NCBI RefSeq assembly: GCF_032854445.1 | Contig: NC_088299.1 | Location: 535,001-599,000 of the forward strand | From: Liolophura sinensis | Taxonomy: Eukaryota; Mollusca; Polyplacophora; Chitonida; Chitonidae | Direction of reading: 5' to 3' | DNA: 64,000 bases | Shown here: piece after piece, positions 24,491-36,630 of the stretch | How positions within the stretch are numbered: position 1 is the first letter of the stretch | Layout: each line of letters opens with the position of its first letter | Made by a program: the position numbers and the translations under genes | The notes under the pieces: model-generated | The model's database searches: none | What the model was told of the DNA's origin: nothing | Seen by the model: the letters and a program-made list of their open reading frames with translations, nothing else

Positions 24491-25366
24491 GATAGAACTC
24501 TCCTGTTACGAAAATACTGACAGACTGTTACATGTGTATGTATAGTATGTACCTGTACAGCACATCTTATCAACAATTTACGCTGCTTGAATTTTAACTT
24601 CATATAATTATCATTCGTATATCCACATGATCCCATGTAGACAATACCAAACTAACTGCAAAATGATTACTGAATTAACAGACATGTACTAACATTAATC
24701 TGAAACAATTATGGTCAATTTTGTTTGTGTTTGGTAAGCACCATTTTCACCATTATTATGTTTCCTTGCATGTTGTATCACCAAAAAACCTGTGTTGGGT
24801 CAAAATTTGCAAAGTTTATCCACATATATAATAATGTTACATGTATACATGTATCTAACCCTTTCTGCTGTATTGCTGAAGTATTCAGAAGGGACTCCAC
24901 AGCACCCAACATATTAACAGTGGTCAGTGTGTCACTTAGCTGGTCAGACATAAGTTAACAATTTTCTTCACGAAACAATGACATGTACATTACCTTTACA
25001 ATTACAACCAGCTATTAAATACACAGTACAATTTACATATATATAGGCACACCAATGTGTGACTTCCACTGTGATTTGCATTTGTGCAATTTAAGAGATG
25101 TAATTACGTGAGCAATGATATACAAGTGTATATAGTGCACATGTTTGCAGTCAGACCTAAACTAAGTTTTACCTGGCTCCCACACTTGCACCAGTGCAAG
25201 TGCCACATTTTATTTATACATGTACATACACATATTTATAAACGCAGTAATGCACAACTTCATAATGAATGTATCACATTTTGTTTATGAGTTTCCCAGA
25301 CAACAATGTGGGGATTGTCTCCGTTGAGCTAGCTCATGGTCCTAACTGTGATACTGATCCGTTTAC

Positions 25367-25437
25367 ATCAACAGGGAGGTACTTGGCTTGCAGAACACAA
25401 TATGTGGAAGTATTTAATTGCACACTGACCTCCCAGA
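25367..25437 (-). CDS. Candidate internal exon of minus-strand gene
   Basis: Unrecognised. On the minus strand, acceptor GAACTTTCAG precedes 71 bp ending at GAT|GTAAAC. Entered in phase 1 it reads WEVSVQLNTSTYCVLQAKYL and ends PVD in phase 0. The alternating hydrophobic pattern and the NTS sequon look like an extracellular beta-strand domain, and the phase-1 entry is compatible with the signal-peptide exon at 34493-34556. The opposite strand is open too, so this is a candidate only. Confidence 0.25.
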
Positions 25438-25598
25438 CTGAAAGTTCAGTGCCCATAATATACATGTACCTGTACATGTACATGCAATGTTTGAAAGCAC
25501 TACTAGCCATTAATGGTCAGAGATACTCTTAAACAAAATAGTGCAATAACACATCTTTACATAACCGTTGCTGTTTTCTTAATTTATAAAGCACGGAT

Positions 25599-25846
25599 TT
25601 ATTTATTTCTTTATTTGATTGGCGTTTTACACTGTACTCAAGAATTTTTCTCTTATACGCATTATGGTAGGAAGAAACCAGGCAGACCCATGACCATACG
25701 CAGGTGGCTGACAGACCTCCACATATACGGCCGGAGAGGAAGCCAGCAAGAGCTGGACTTGATCTCACAATGACCGCATTGGTGAGAGGCAAATAGGTCA
25801 TTGAGCCCTGCTGGCATGCTAATTCTCTCGGCCACGAAGGCCCCCT
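25599..25846 (-). mobile_element. SINE family A, minus orientation
   Basis: The tail (ATTTATTTCTTTATTTGATT on the + strand) is at the left and the head, CTCGGCCACGAAGGCCCC, at the right. A short internal deletion removes the GCCGCCAGCAT segment. No clear target-site duplication. Confidence 0.88.
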
Positions 25847-26915
25847 ATAAACATTGAACAAGCTGGTTTTCAAACTTGATGTCAGGTTCCACAAAGTCAG
25901 CCATTACACTCAAATGTTACTGCATACCAATGGAAACCAAAATGTCACAAATGAAACCCTGTGATATAATTCATAAATTTCATTTTACAATCAGAAGCAA
26001 TTACTTTTGAATACCCCATGGTTGTTTATCACATGACTACATGGTGATAGATGGGTGTCATGCCTGACCATATATAGCTCATGGATTTGTCTGTACAAAA
26101 ACCAAAGTGGATCTATTGACTCAGGGCTGACCCATGGGTCACCCGCTTCTGTGTGCCACTGTTTGAGGGAAAATGCTGCTCAATGCTGGGTGGGGTATGT
26201 CTCACAAAGGAAAAACGAAATCAAGATATCGCAGATAAGAAAATTCTTCTCAATTGTTACAGCACAATATTCGTTTACCTGTGTAAAATGGTGATTTGAT
26301 GGACAGATCCTGTCAGATCCTTTGATATAAGATGAGTATGTTGATGTACACCTGTCATTCGTTAATACATTTCACAGCCTGATCAAGTTAACATTCTCCT
26401 GCAAATGATTCAATGGGTGTGTGATGATTTGTGTGACCGATCGTGAATGCATTAGTCAGTAAGGTGTTGAAGGCATCTAAACAGTCTAGACATATCTCCG
26501 GTGATAACACCCAGTCACTTCATCTGCTACAGATGACAACCAGTACCATTACACAAACATGTACAGGCCACACAAACTTACCTGTTCATCAAAAACTTAC
26601 CGCATCAGTCTAGTCCCACCCATCGCCTATGGGTGCAAAACACCCTCTTACATAACAAAAGCTATCTTCTTCAAAGTTTAAATGTACTTAATTTAAAACA
26701 GGCTAGATTGTGCCTAATCAAGGTTAATTCAGAGATCAATGCCTGGACAATGGTCTCTTCAATTTTGATTCAAAAGTGCTCTTTTTAGGCAAACATACCA
26801 GGGTTTTCATTTATAATTTGAGAAGGCAGTCAGAGCTCCAAAGTAGGCTGCTGAATTGAAAGTAATACGTCACAATTACTACTGATTAAATGGTCAGAGC
26901 ATCCAAAGTAGACAG

Positions 26916-26973
26916 TTACAGGGACGGCAGTAGACAGCTGTCTGCAGCCTGCTTCTTGCCCTTTTTGAACACC
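26916..26973 (-). CDS. Candidate exon with basic C-terminal peptide
   Basis: Unrecognised. On the minus strand a strong acceptor (a run of T then GTATGCAG) precedes a segment open in all three frames. The frame entered in phase 2 has the highest GC at third positions and reads VFKKGKKQAADSCLLPSL before TAA, which could be a short cytoplasmic tail. It cannot be linked by phase to the other minus-strand candidates with confidence. Confidence 0.18.
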
Positions 26974-27394
26974 CTGCATACAAAAAAAATGACAAAAATT
27001 ATCCCAATCATCATTCAAAAGTGAAAAAAGGGTACCTGCCCTCTAGCACCTCGGTTAGCCTATAGGGCTTGCAAAAACAAGTGCTAAAATGTATCATCAG
27101 TTTTATACAATAATCCACTATTTTTTGGGGGGGAATTTTTGAATTTGTCTGTATTTATGTATGAAAACTTATCTGACATTTAGTCAGGCAAGTGAATGTA
27201 CATGCATACCCTGCATAAAGCAATATTGTTTTCTCCATGTAAATATTTTTTTATTTTATCTTTTCTTTTATCTAACAGCATACATTACCTCATTTCCATT
27301 ATAATCAGGAAAAGCAATTCTTCATATTCAGTGGAGAAACAAAACCATTAATATACAGGTTAACCTGCAGCTAATTAGCTCAGCAGATTACAGC

Positions 27395-27830
27395 GACAAT
27401 CATTCACTCGGTGAAGCAAGCAGTAAATTTGGCATGAAAACTACTTGAGTACTCCTTAGTTGAAAAAAACTTGCCAGCCACCTAAAAGTCCAAAAAGGCT
27501 GCGATACTATGTCATTTGAATTAAAAGAAATCTGAGAATAGTGCTATAAATTGTACTACAAGTACTAACTTGGAATGTATATTCAGCTAAAAAGATTTAG
27601 TAGTAATAATCCATAAAGATACAAAATGGCAGACAAACTGGGCCTCCATTTAAGGTCATCAGTTTGTTCATATGTATAATATATTAGTCCAGGAGATTAC
27701 TAAAACAGTAGTTCACCAGGTGAAACAAGCAGCAAATGTGGTTATTTGAGTAGTCCCTAGCTGAAAAGACCTGTTTGCCACATAAAAATCAAAAATGGTG
27801 GCCATTTTTTCCAAGATGGAAGCCACTCAT
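27395..27830 (+). repeat. Two diverged copies of an approx. 115 bp unit
   Basis: Segments at about 27398-27510 and 27706-27815 share, in order, CAGGTGAA-CAAGCAG-AAAT, CTTGAGTA-TCC-TAG-TGAAAA, TGCCA-C--AAAA-TC and AAAAATGG. Identity is moderate with indels. Family unknown. Confidence 0.55.
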
Positions 27831-28349
27831 TATGTGAGGCATTGTATACATACTTCACATATCTTCTCAGGACTTTTTTTTTTCAAAAAAAACACATGGT
27901 TTGTCCACAAAGACTGGTCACTGGGATCTTCTTTGCTTTGAGGGATGCCACTAAAAGTTATATGATGCAATAAGCCGTTACATAGACATGTCCTTAATAC
28001 ATCTATTTAGGTTAATAGACAATCAACATCCCAAAATTTCAACAGAAACAAAGTTGCACATTTTTCCTGATTCTAAGAGTTATATTTATGTAAGAAAAAT
28101 GTTCTGTTTTTTGGAGGGGGTAAGGTCATTGAGGTACATGAAGATCATCACAGATGCATAGGTGTGTGCAGACTTAACACATATCACACAGAAGTTGAGG
28201 GAAGTGATGTCAGCGTGGTTTTCCAACACCTCTATGCCTGCTCACACTGCCTGCTATCAGATTGGAGCAAATCAATAGCTCATTTGAAATGCTAATGTAC
28301 ATCACCTTATAGCCGCTGACCCAGACAGCTATCTCAACAGGTCACTTAC

Positions 28350-28418
28350 CTATGGTAAACACTGCACACATGCTGGCAACCAGTCCACAGAATACATCAT
28401 ACACAACAACAACATAGC
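28350..28418 (-). CDS. Candidate exon encoding a hydrophobic segment
   Basis: Unrecognised. The donor is excellent on the minus strand (ATAG|GTAAGTG). The acceptor TGTTGAG at 28418 is weak, and choosing the better TTGTAG acceptor further upstream puts a stop in frame. In the phase 1-1 reading, the 69 bp encode YVVVVYDVFCGLVASMCAVF and TI, long and hydrophobic enough to be a transmembrane helix. It could follow the candidate exon at 29527-29608, which leaves in phase 1. Confidence 0.22.
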   Translation of the reverse strand, partial: AMLLLCMMYSVDWLPACVQCLP

Positions 28419-29526
28419 CTCAACACTCCCGAAGCAACTACAAGTAAATAGCTTAATGCAGGACAACATGGTCAGCAAGTTGTATCAACTACCCAGGTTT
28501 TCAGGATATCTTACACAACATCCATTTTCAATACAGAATTTCCCTATACGCCATATGCTATCAAATTCAATGTATAATCTGGCATTATCAAAAATACATG
28601 CGCATGTACAGTACAGCATGGTGTAGGGTACAATATGCTTTACAGTTTTTTGTAGACAACAGAAATCCCCAAAAACCAGCATGAATAGTCACTCACTGCA
28701 AAGCCAATGGACAAATTAATCCATTATAAAACAGTTTGACAACATCGCAAGACCATCAGACAAAATCACAAAACCAACAGCAAAAAATACAAAAAACAAC
28801 CCCATTAAACAAAACCGCAAAAACTTTGCAATAAAAAAAATATCACATGACACTGCCAGTTTGTACAAATTGTGTAAATATTGTATGTTCCGATGCAAAA
28901 CATGGACAACACAAACACATTTCTTATTTAAGGTGCAATTTATTAAAACATTAAAAGGTATGCACAACACCTAAATCATCCAAGTTTTCGACATCTTCTT
29001 TAATCTTTAATATTAAAAAGAATAACGACATGAATAGTTTTCACTTACAATTTGCATGATACATGATGATGGTCAATTACCCCTTAACCTTAAACCACTG
29101 ACTCATTGCATATCAAGAACTCGTGCTACTGTACTTGTTGGCTACATGCAAAAAACACAAACAGACAATCTGCCTCTTAACAGGAATAAACTCTGTGATG
29201 TGCAAACATGTCTTTGTTTAATAATCAAGCTACAGGAGTATCAATAGATATCTTCACATAAAATGATAAACGTGATGAATGTGAGGATGTTTTAGAAAAT
29301 AATATAATATTCAGTCACACAAGTGAAATATTCCTGAACATGGATTTAAACAACAATCAATTCATTTATCAAACTGCAGAATTCAAAGTGGACCAACTAC
29401 ACTGTAGCATATCAATCAATTATGTGTTCATACAAACCAACTGTTTCAAGCTCACAAATCACAACAATTCCATGTGGGCATAATTAAACACTATAAAATC
29501 GAAGAACACTCTGAAGGGAGCTTCAC

Positions 29527-29608
29527 CAATTAGCCCAAAACTTTTCTGCAAAATTCTTCTCATGCAATGAAATGATAAATCACATCCCCACAAATTTGAC
29601 ACAGTCAC
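29527..29608 (-). CDS. Candidate internal exon of minus-strand gene
   Basis: Unrecognised. On the minus strand a good acceptor (GCAAATTTCCACAG) and donor (TTG|GTGAAGC) bound 82 bp. Only the phase-0 frame is open, beginning VTVSNLWGCDLSFHC and ending SFGLI in phase 1. It contains two cysteines. No homologue is recognised, and a chance frame of 27 codons is not rare. Confidence 0.23.
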
Positions 29609-29999
29609 CTGTGGAAATTTGCTTATTGGTGACAAGAGCATATATGGGCGTAGTTGCTGCATGTAGCACAATGGCCATACACAGCGAGATTTAACAACTG
29701 GAACTGTTCTATTTCAATGTCAGGCCGACAGAAGGAAGCTTGCACAAGGCCTATCAAATGTACGTAAGGAACACCATAAAGGAGTGAACTTCACCGAAGT
29801 CCACATAATTAATAGTCACTACATCATGTAAGGGAGACTTGATAAAGAAGGTAGGTCTGATCCTGCAGACTTTTGCAGGCCTGATTTTATCTCCGAAGCA
29901 TACACATGTATGTAGACAGGAACATCCACATACTTGTTCAACCTACGCCAAACTGCGTAATAAGTTGACAATTATGTTCATAAACAAAGCGGGGTCGCT

Positions 30000-31565
30000 G
30001 TAACCCTGCATTTCACAATTAAACAACACATAATGGGTCTGGCCTGGTGCAAGTGCTTCTTCAAAACCTCTAAATAGGTTACACAATAATAATATTGAAC
30101 ATTTGTCCTCCTGTTTATTGTTTCAAACACAAGACTGTTTTTTATTTACTTATTAGGCACCACTGTTACAGTGTAATTAACACTGGCCTGGGTCCAAAAT
30201 AATGTTGGATTAGTACAACATAGAGTTCAATTGAGTCATGCTTTACTTTTATGGTACAACTTTACATGCAGGTACATCATACATAGTAGCACGTATGCCT
30301 TTTAAATAAAACTAGATACTGTCCAGATTTCTTTTAACACTGACTTTTATAATATAGAAAAATTGCATTAAAACTCAGTTTGTCAACCACGGTCTTGCAC
30401 TGACACTAGATGCACATCACATCCTGCCACTTTATTCATGAGATACACATTTTTCTCTGTGTTCTCTCTTATCATAACCTCTTGCCTGTAATGAAATACA
30501 ATTTTGGTACAAAGCTATGCACATGTTGTTCCTCCATTATATTGCTCAGTATACACACATGTACGGTCATTTGGTTCGGTATCATATGGCCATCCTTAAA
30601 AAAGCCTTTGTTGAAAGTAACCTAACCTAACAGGGTAGGTCGAGAGGGAATTCTGTTTTATTAATTCTTGGGCTTTAAAGAAATTGACATGGTGAGAAAC
30701 ATAACAAAAAACAATAAACACCTTATAGTAGGGTTGGTGGTATTGTGCCTGACAAACATACTTTTAAGGATGACCTAAATGATAAATCTTGTATATACAG
30801 CAACCAGACTAGATGATAACACAAATTTTGAACATGAGCATTTTAAACAGCATTTATTTATGAGTGCAAGTATACACGTTGTTCATGCCATTCCTGGCAA
30901 TGAGTCTGTTAGGATCTCCATGTACATGTGTATTCATTTATGTGTCCTGTTGGTAAATGTTTCCTGAAATATCCTAAACACAGTCATCAAGATTGACCCC
31001 TCTGGATTTCACTTAAGAGCTTCATTCGTAGCCCCCTGTGTTTAATACCATGATAATGAATACTAGCTCTGTAAGCTTCCTTCAACTGGATTAAAATAAA
31101 GCAAAAGCAACAAATTTCACACATGCATCTGCATATTAGCAGGTTTGCATTTCCATTTTTTCTCAAAAAAATACACATGTTGGACAGGTATGATGTGAAG
31201 GCAAGTGGTCTCCAATGAACTTAGTGTAAGAAGTCATACACAAAAGAGCTCCGTTATTCACTTTGCCACAAAGGTAGCAAGTGGAGGGGTATAAGTAAAT
31301 GATCCGTCTTTCTGAGTGATAATCTGGTCGCTCGACACTACCTTGCTTTGCAGTCTTTGCAAACTATCACAGGCAGAGATTTGACTGGCTGATAAATGAT
31401 GTCACTGAGCTAAAAACACACACCTTTAATTCACTTCCATGATGATTTGAACCAAAGTACATGTACCATGGCGCCACAAACTCATAACAATAGACTGGTA
31501 GAACGTACAAAGGCTACCACCGGGGCCCTAAAAACAATGGTTACTCAGGAACGTTGAAAATTTTC
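30000..31565. other. Intron-like AT-rich stretch
   Basis: No repeat boundary, splice-bounded frame or RNA gene could be supported here. Confidence 0.4.
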
Positions 31566-31567
31566 AT

Positions 31568-31740
31568 CTATTTATTTGATTTACACCATGCTCAAGAATA
31601 TTTCACGTATATGTTCATAGCCAGTATTATTTTCGGAGGAAACTATATGTAGGCAGAGCCTGCAGGAAACTGATGATATAAAACCCACGTCTTGTATGAC
31701 ATTTCAGCGAACAGCATGCACCTTAACTAGTTCACCACCA
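31568..31740 (-). mobile_element. Degenerate SINE family A copy
   Basis: Tail-side homology (CTATTTATTTGATT, CTCAAGAATATTTCACGTATA, GGCAGAGCC) fades toward the head. An old copy. Confidence 0.6.
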
Positions 31741-31961
31741 CCAGCTTCTTGGTCATATTCAATACAACAATAGAATAATGATGATGCATAACAGACACTC
31801 ATCACACATAATTTGTCAACTGCAAGAATTTCATAGTTGTTTAATGTCATACTAAAGAATTTTTCACACTAATACATCATTATATGGCCATTTTTCATGG
31901 GTGGAGGAAATCCGTGTCTGGGGTAAGTAACTACCCTTTGACAAATATGCACACCATATTG

Positions 31962-32021
31962 GCGAGTGAAATATTCTTGAGTGCGGCATAAAACACTAAT
32001 CAAATAAAATAAATAAATCAA
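31962..32021 (+). mobile_element. SINE family A tail fragment
   Basis: GAAATATTCTTGAGTGCGGC, then AAAACAC, then AATCAAATAAAATAAATAAA. An inverted tail-like segment also lies at about 31840-31870. Confidence 0.7.
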
Positions 32022-32768
32022 CCGCTTACTGAATGTACAAAGCCACTGACAAAGGGTAGGTTTGGAACCCCTACCATGTGTATATTGCTTATAATGCCGT
32101 AAAGAAGTATATGTAGTAAAAACATACATGGATATGCACTGAATTATTCTTAACAGGAACCTATTTGAACTAAGACTTCATTAATTCACTTAATAAATCC
32201 TTTATTAAATCTACAACCTATAGTGACAACTCTAATGCTGTACTGAAAAATACTTTAAATAGTATTTAATCCCTGGTACAACATTAGTACTCAGTTTCAT
32301 GTGTGGAAGAAACCAAAATGCCTGCAGTAAACCAGGCATCATTAAAAAAATTGTTTGCAAAATAGCTGTCATAAAACAGAACTAGTATATGACGGAGCAT
32401 TCACCAAAGCACACTATAATTAACTACCATCATCCTTCTTTTCTCCTTTTTTTTCTTCTCTTTTTTTGATATTGTAAAAAAGCTGATAACTACAAGAAAT
32501 CAATTTGCTGACTATACATGTACACAATGATGAAACTGCCCATCAAAGCCCAAGACTTCTGACTAAAACCTTTGAAAGCTATAGATATTAACATTTATCA
32601 TCAGTTTGGCAGCATACAAGCATAGGCATGGTTATTTTCAGACTTGAGGATAAACATATATGCTTGGAACACAAGAAATGCTTTTCTGTTGAAGCTCAGA
32701 GAGATAGTGTTGTAGGACTTGTCATTTACATCAACAACAAGTAAAAAAGACTGTTTCATACCACAAAA

Positions 32769-33120
32769 AGTCATAATACATACATGTATACTTGTTATCA
32801 TGACTTTCTGAAGTTATGGTAACTACATGTAGAATCCTTGTAACTTTATATTCACATGCTGCATCACAAAAGAACGCCCCATTTCCCTAGATCTCTCACT
32901 TAAACTAGCATCACCCCCACTGTTCAGTCAATGCATGGTGCAAAGTCACAATACATACATGTATACTTGTTATTATGACTTTCTGAATTTATGGTAACTA
33001 CATGTAGAATCCTTGTAACTTTATGTTCACATGCTGCATCACTAAAGAACACCCCATTTCCCTAGATCTCTCACTTAAACTAGCATCACCCCCCACTGTT
33101 CAGTCAATGCATGGTGCAAA
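32769..33120 (+). repeat. Recent tandem duplication, 176 bp unit
   Basis: Copies 32769-32944 and 32945-33120 differ at only about eight positions, including one C in a homopolymer. Both contain CATACATGTATACTTGTTAT and CACATGCTGCATCAC. High identity means a young duplication compared with the other repeats here. Confidence 0.95.
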
Positions 33121-34492
33121 GGCACACATTTGACATAAAAAGTGCACGGTATTTGTAACATTTTGTTTTCATATCAGAGTAAGTTTAGGCTTAAGGTGTA
33201 CTGTGACTATTTTTGTCTACAAAACTGACATACAGCACAGGGTCAGTGTCGGTAGAAGCCACAGGGTTGGCCACACTGATAAATCAGATTTTAAGGCCTA
33301 GTCTTGTTTGCCCCCTTTGCACGCATGCTGATTTGATAGTTAGTTAATCCTTAATAATGCCAATACTTCTAATGGCCAAAGTCAGTCTGCTGAAGTTTTA
33401 TCAAGTTACTGTACATGTAAAATTTCTCACCCATATGAGAATAAAACAGCATACACAGGTGAAAGATCTATCCCCTGCCTCTTACACACTGGGCTGAAGA
33501 CATACCACAAAGTAAGTGTGAATGGCGTAGCATTATCAGATATTAAATCACGAAGTGCACAAACCTAATGTTATCACTTTGATCTTTAAGTTAACATTAA
33601 CATATGCTTACTTGATGAAAAGAGTCTTTTATTCTATTAAATTGAAATTAATTTAAGATTTTGTTTACAAAAATACTTTCTGCTTGCAAAACATACATGT
33701 ACCATATGGTAGAACAGACTTTTCACAGACCTGTTACTGTGTCACTGGAAATGCTGGCAGCTGATGCAAACTTTATCAATTCATAAACAAATTAGCACGA
33801 ATTCACTATACGCTCCCACACAGTAAATAAAAGGAGCAAACTATATATTTCTGAATTGAATCATCTTGAATATCCAGTTGCAATTTAATATGATGGTGGC
33901 TTGAAACACTTCAGTGTCACCCTAGGTGTACATGCTTTTAGAAAAAAAAGACACAACGTCTGCTTTTCCTTTAAAATTGGTTACATTCAACCCATGTATA
34001 CTGTATACCCATTTAGTTAAGTTACATATTTTTGCTCTTACTGTTACATGGGACCAGAAAAGCATTATCCAACATCTTCTACAATAAATATCAGATATAA
34101 CTATAAGTACCGTATGGTAAGAAATAATGATAATAATGAATGAAACATTGAGAAAAAAATTTTATGGTCTGTAAGAGTAAGACGTTATAAATGAAGGAAG
34201 AGTGTGTGTATTAATGTTCACAGAAAATTGTTCATAAAATAATATTGCTCAGCAACATCAAGTTCTTAGTAACATTTAAATAACACATTTAAAAATTTAA
34301 ATTTTAATCAGACTGATGGCATTTCAAATTCTGCTAAAAGAACGATGAATTGTTTATTTGTCTTAAACGAGTATCCTTAGTCGCGTACAAACAGGTAATC
34401 AGGCGAGCAAACAGACAGACAGGCCTGCGACGCAATGCACACTGAGGAGAACTAGTGAAGTTGCAGACGACAAAGTAAGAAAGAGTACTTAC
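33121..34492. other. Presumed first intron of the minus-strand gene
   Basis: AT-rich. An open minus-strand frame follows an acceptor at 33275 (ATTTATCAG), but its phase does not fit the signal-peptide exon. Nothing else is supported. Confidence 0.4.
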
Positions 34493-34556
34493 CACTTGCA
34501 AAGACTGTATAAAACAATGACAGCAGGGCGACTGGAAAGAGAAGACAGACCTTCAT
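34493..34556 (-). CDS. First coding exon: signal peptide
   Basis: The minus-strand ATG at 34556 opens 21 codons beginning MKVCLLFPVALLSLFYTVFA and ending in S, then splits a G-starting codon at a consensus donor (AGTG|GTAAGTACTC). Met-Lys, a long hydrophobic core and a small-residue A-x-S end are textbook signal-peptide features, so the product should enter the secretory pathway. It lies 1.34 kb from the divergently oriented CIMIP1 start and about 100 bp downstream of an ETS-type site. The rest of the protein is uncertain and must lie at lower coordinates, entered in phase 1. The gene is not recognised. The alternative is chance, which I consider less likely given the promoter context. Confidence 0.55.
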
Positions 34557-35899
34557 ATAGCTACTAAATGGAAACAGTAGGCAAAACTAAGATGAAGGTT
34601 GAAAAGTTTCAAATAGGTAAGGATCCGGCTGTCTTACGTCGTACATCCAGTACACACCGGAAGTTAGTAAAGATCGTAAAATGTCAAGAGTTTTGAGAGA
34701 TACTAAAGTGGCTGCCGCCTGTACTTACCGAGCGAACCAAAACAAAAGAGCATGTCTAGCTAACGACAGTCGTTGTCGCTTCCAAATGGTTATATCGAGG
34801 CTTTCCCTTGTCTTGTTTAGTTACGGACAAGCCGACATGAGCCGACACCGTCGCGCTCGTCTTCCATCACCATTCACCGTCATAGAAGGGAGGCTCTAGA
34901 CGACCACCCCGTGTCTGGCTTCTTAACCGACCCAGTCTATTTCTACAGCTAGGGCCACCTTAGGGGTAATTGACAGAAAACCATGCCAAACACCCCACAT
35001 ACGTTAAATGAAGATCCAGAAAGACACTCATCCCTCACAGGTATTTCCGTCATCAAATTTCGGGATGAAATCCCTGTTAACGCTAAGGGGAACGAGACGT
35101 TTTCCTCTAGAGCCCCTGGTCGCACGCCTGTCTGCGCAGTTCGGCTGTGCCCTTGTTCGCTTGCTAGCAGTTACGTCTGGAGAAAATAGCAGTAACGCAC
35201 AACTAGATCTCGTACAGAAAAGGGAAAACTACGCTGTTAACTCCCAACTTCTGGCTGTGGAGAAAAAATCAGAATCGATATCTTCTGTTCAAGGCAAAGG
35301 AAGACGAACACAATATATCCGAGAGAAGTCTGGTGAAATATGGCTGGCTGCTACAGAGATCCCGTGTTAAGGGCGGGTTATTAACTAAGAGCTGTGCAGT
35401 CTATTTTTGTCTACAGCCCAGACACCGACAGCACTAGACATGTAATCTTGATAGGCACAAATTTCAGGGCTTATTTTCCACTTATAGCCGACTTATGTAA
35501 TTTCAGTCTGTCAGTCATTGGTTTTCGGGCCACCCACTTGGGCCTCTAACTGGCGCGAGCTGGGCGGGGGGAAACGTTAATTCTCTTTAACTGACAGCCA
35601 GTGGTAAGGGCACGGCGTCCTTGGTTGCCATGGGTGCACTGCACCATGTATGGCGAGCCGCTCGCATATGGTATAACATGCTCGCTACAGCACAACTCCG
35701 TCTAATGTTTACAATATATATTTGTGGGCCAACTGGAGAAAGTGAGAGTTCGTCCAGAATCAGGGCAAAGTCAGGGTCAGGCTTATACTGAAAGTTTGTT
35801 CCCGGTAACTTAATTTATTTTCCTCTAAACTTGAGTGAAGATTTGAGAGAGTCGAAGAGGTGTTTGTGAGTAGGCCTACATACAGGAGCAGCTTAAAAC
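34557..35899. promoter_or_regulatory. Putative bidirectional promoter region
   Basis: A region richer in CpG than its flanks, separating divergent first coding exons. It should contain both 5' UTRs and transcription starts. An ETS-like CCGGAAGT lies at 34657-34664, a CRE-like TTACGTCGTA nearby at 34634-34643, and an RFX-like site at 35624-35633. No TATA box is obvious. It also carries a 120-codon open frame (35008-35370), which I regard as fortuitous. Confidence 0.55.
35624..35633 (+). promoter_or_regulatory. X-box-like RFX site GTTGCCATGG
   Basis: GTTGCCATGG matches the conserved half and spacer of the X-box bound by RFX factors, which drive ciliary genes in animals. The second half (GGTGC) is degenerate. 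It sits 267 bp upstream of the CIMIP1 start codon, where such sites normally occur. Functional status is inferred. Confidence 0.45.
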
Positions 35900-35967
35900 A
35901 TGGCAGATGTGAAAGCTTCAAACAAAAAAATAGCCGGTTGTAACTTTGTGGCACAGGATCAAATCTG
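35900..35967 (+). CDS. CIMIP1: CIMIP1 (C20orf85) coding exon 1
   Basis: Encodes the N-terminus of ciliary microtubule inner protein 1, a small protein inside the doublet microtubules of motile cilia and flagella. The ATG at 35900 is followed by 22 codons, from MADVKASNKK to FVAQDQI, and a split TGG at the donor CTG|GTAAGT. As I recall it, the human protein has VGQDEIW at the same place, about 23 residues from its start, so start and exon length agree. The codon is completed by the G that begins the exon at 49514. The upstream region holds an RFX-like site, fitting a ciliary gene. The family normally has about 130-140 residues, so only the first sixth is here. Confidence 0.85.
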
Positions 35968-36630
35968 GTAAGTTGGAAACAAACAACATGAGTAAATCAC
36001 CCGGATATGAACAAAAGCTGAATGAAACGCACCAATGGGCAAAATTCATATTGCCATGTTCATATTTCTCCATGACTAGTTAACAGACCTATATATATGG
36101 CCTTAAGTAGGCCTATGTATAGGCCCATGCTTAAATGCTCTATAGCCCCAAGCCTGTATGGACCGCTTTGGATACCTGTACGTGCCCATCTTATTACACC
36201 TCACATCGTGTTTCTGTAAATCAACATGCAACGAAACAGAGCCAGTCTGATAACGATTGCTGTTATTCTTTCTACTCCCGGCATTAGACTTGTCTGATCA
36301 CGTGCTCAGAATGCCAAAGTTGTATTATAACCATAATGGATCCAGCCCGACAACAACTGTGACAGCTAAACCACGTGATTGCATGTTCATTACCGTTTAC
36401 CCTTATATATATGTCAAAGGTTCTTTCTCATACAAGTGGCGTGATCAAAGTGTTCCATAAGTCTGTCACATAAACATTTGCATCATATAAGATATATTGA
36501 CACGTGCATGCGATGCGACCTGCATACAACGATTGGGGAGACCACACATATGCTTGTAGACTTACACAGTAAATTATTATATCTTCCTGTCTGACGGGCC
36601 GATTCCACAATGAGAATTTTGACGTGGGCC

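Noticed and set aside
25269-25532. 87-codon plus-strand frame reading like an extracellular protein
   Set aside because: The antisense strand at the same place is also open with better splice boundaries, so at most one is real. The plus frame has no donor.
35008-35370. 120-codon frame in the divergent promoter
   Set aside because: Lies in the CpG-richer region where stops are rarer, has no recognisable domain, and overlaps another open frame. It could be an upstream ORF but is not supportable.
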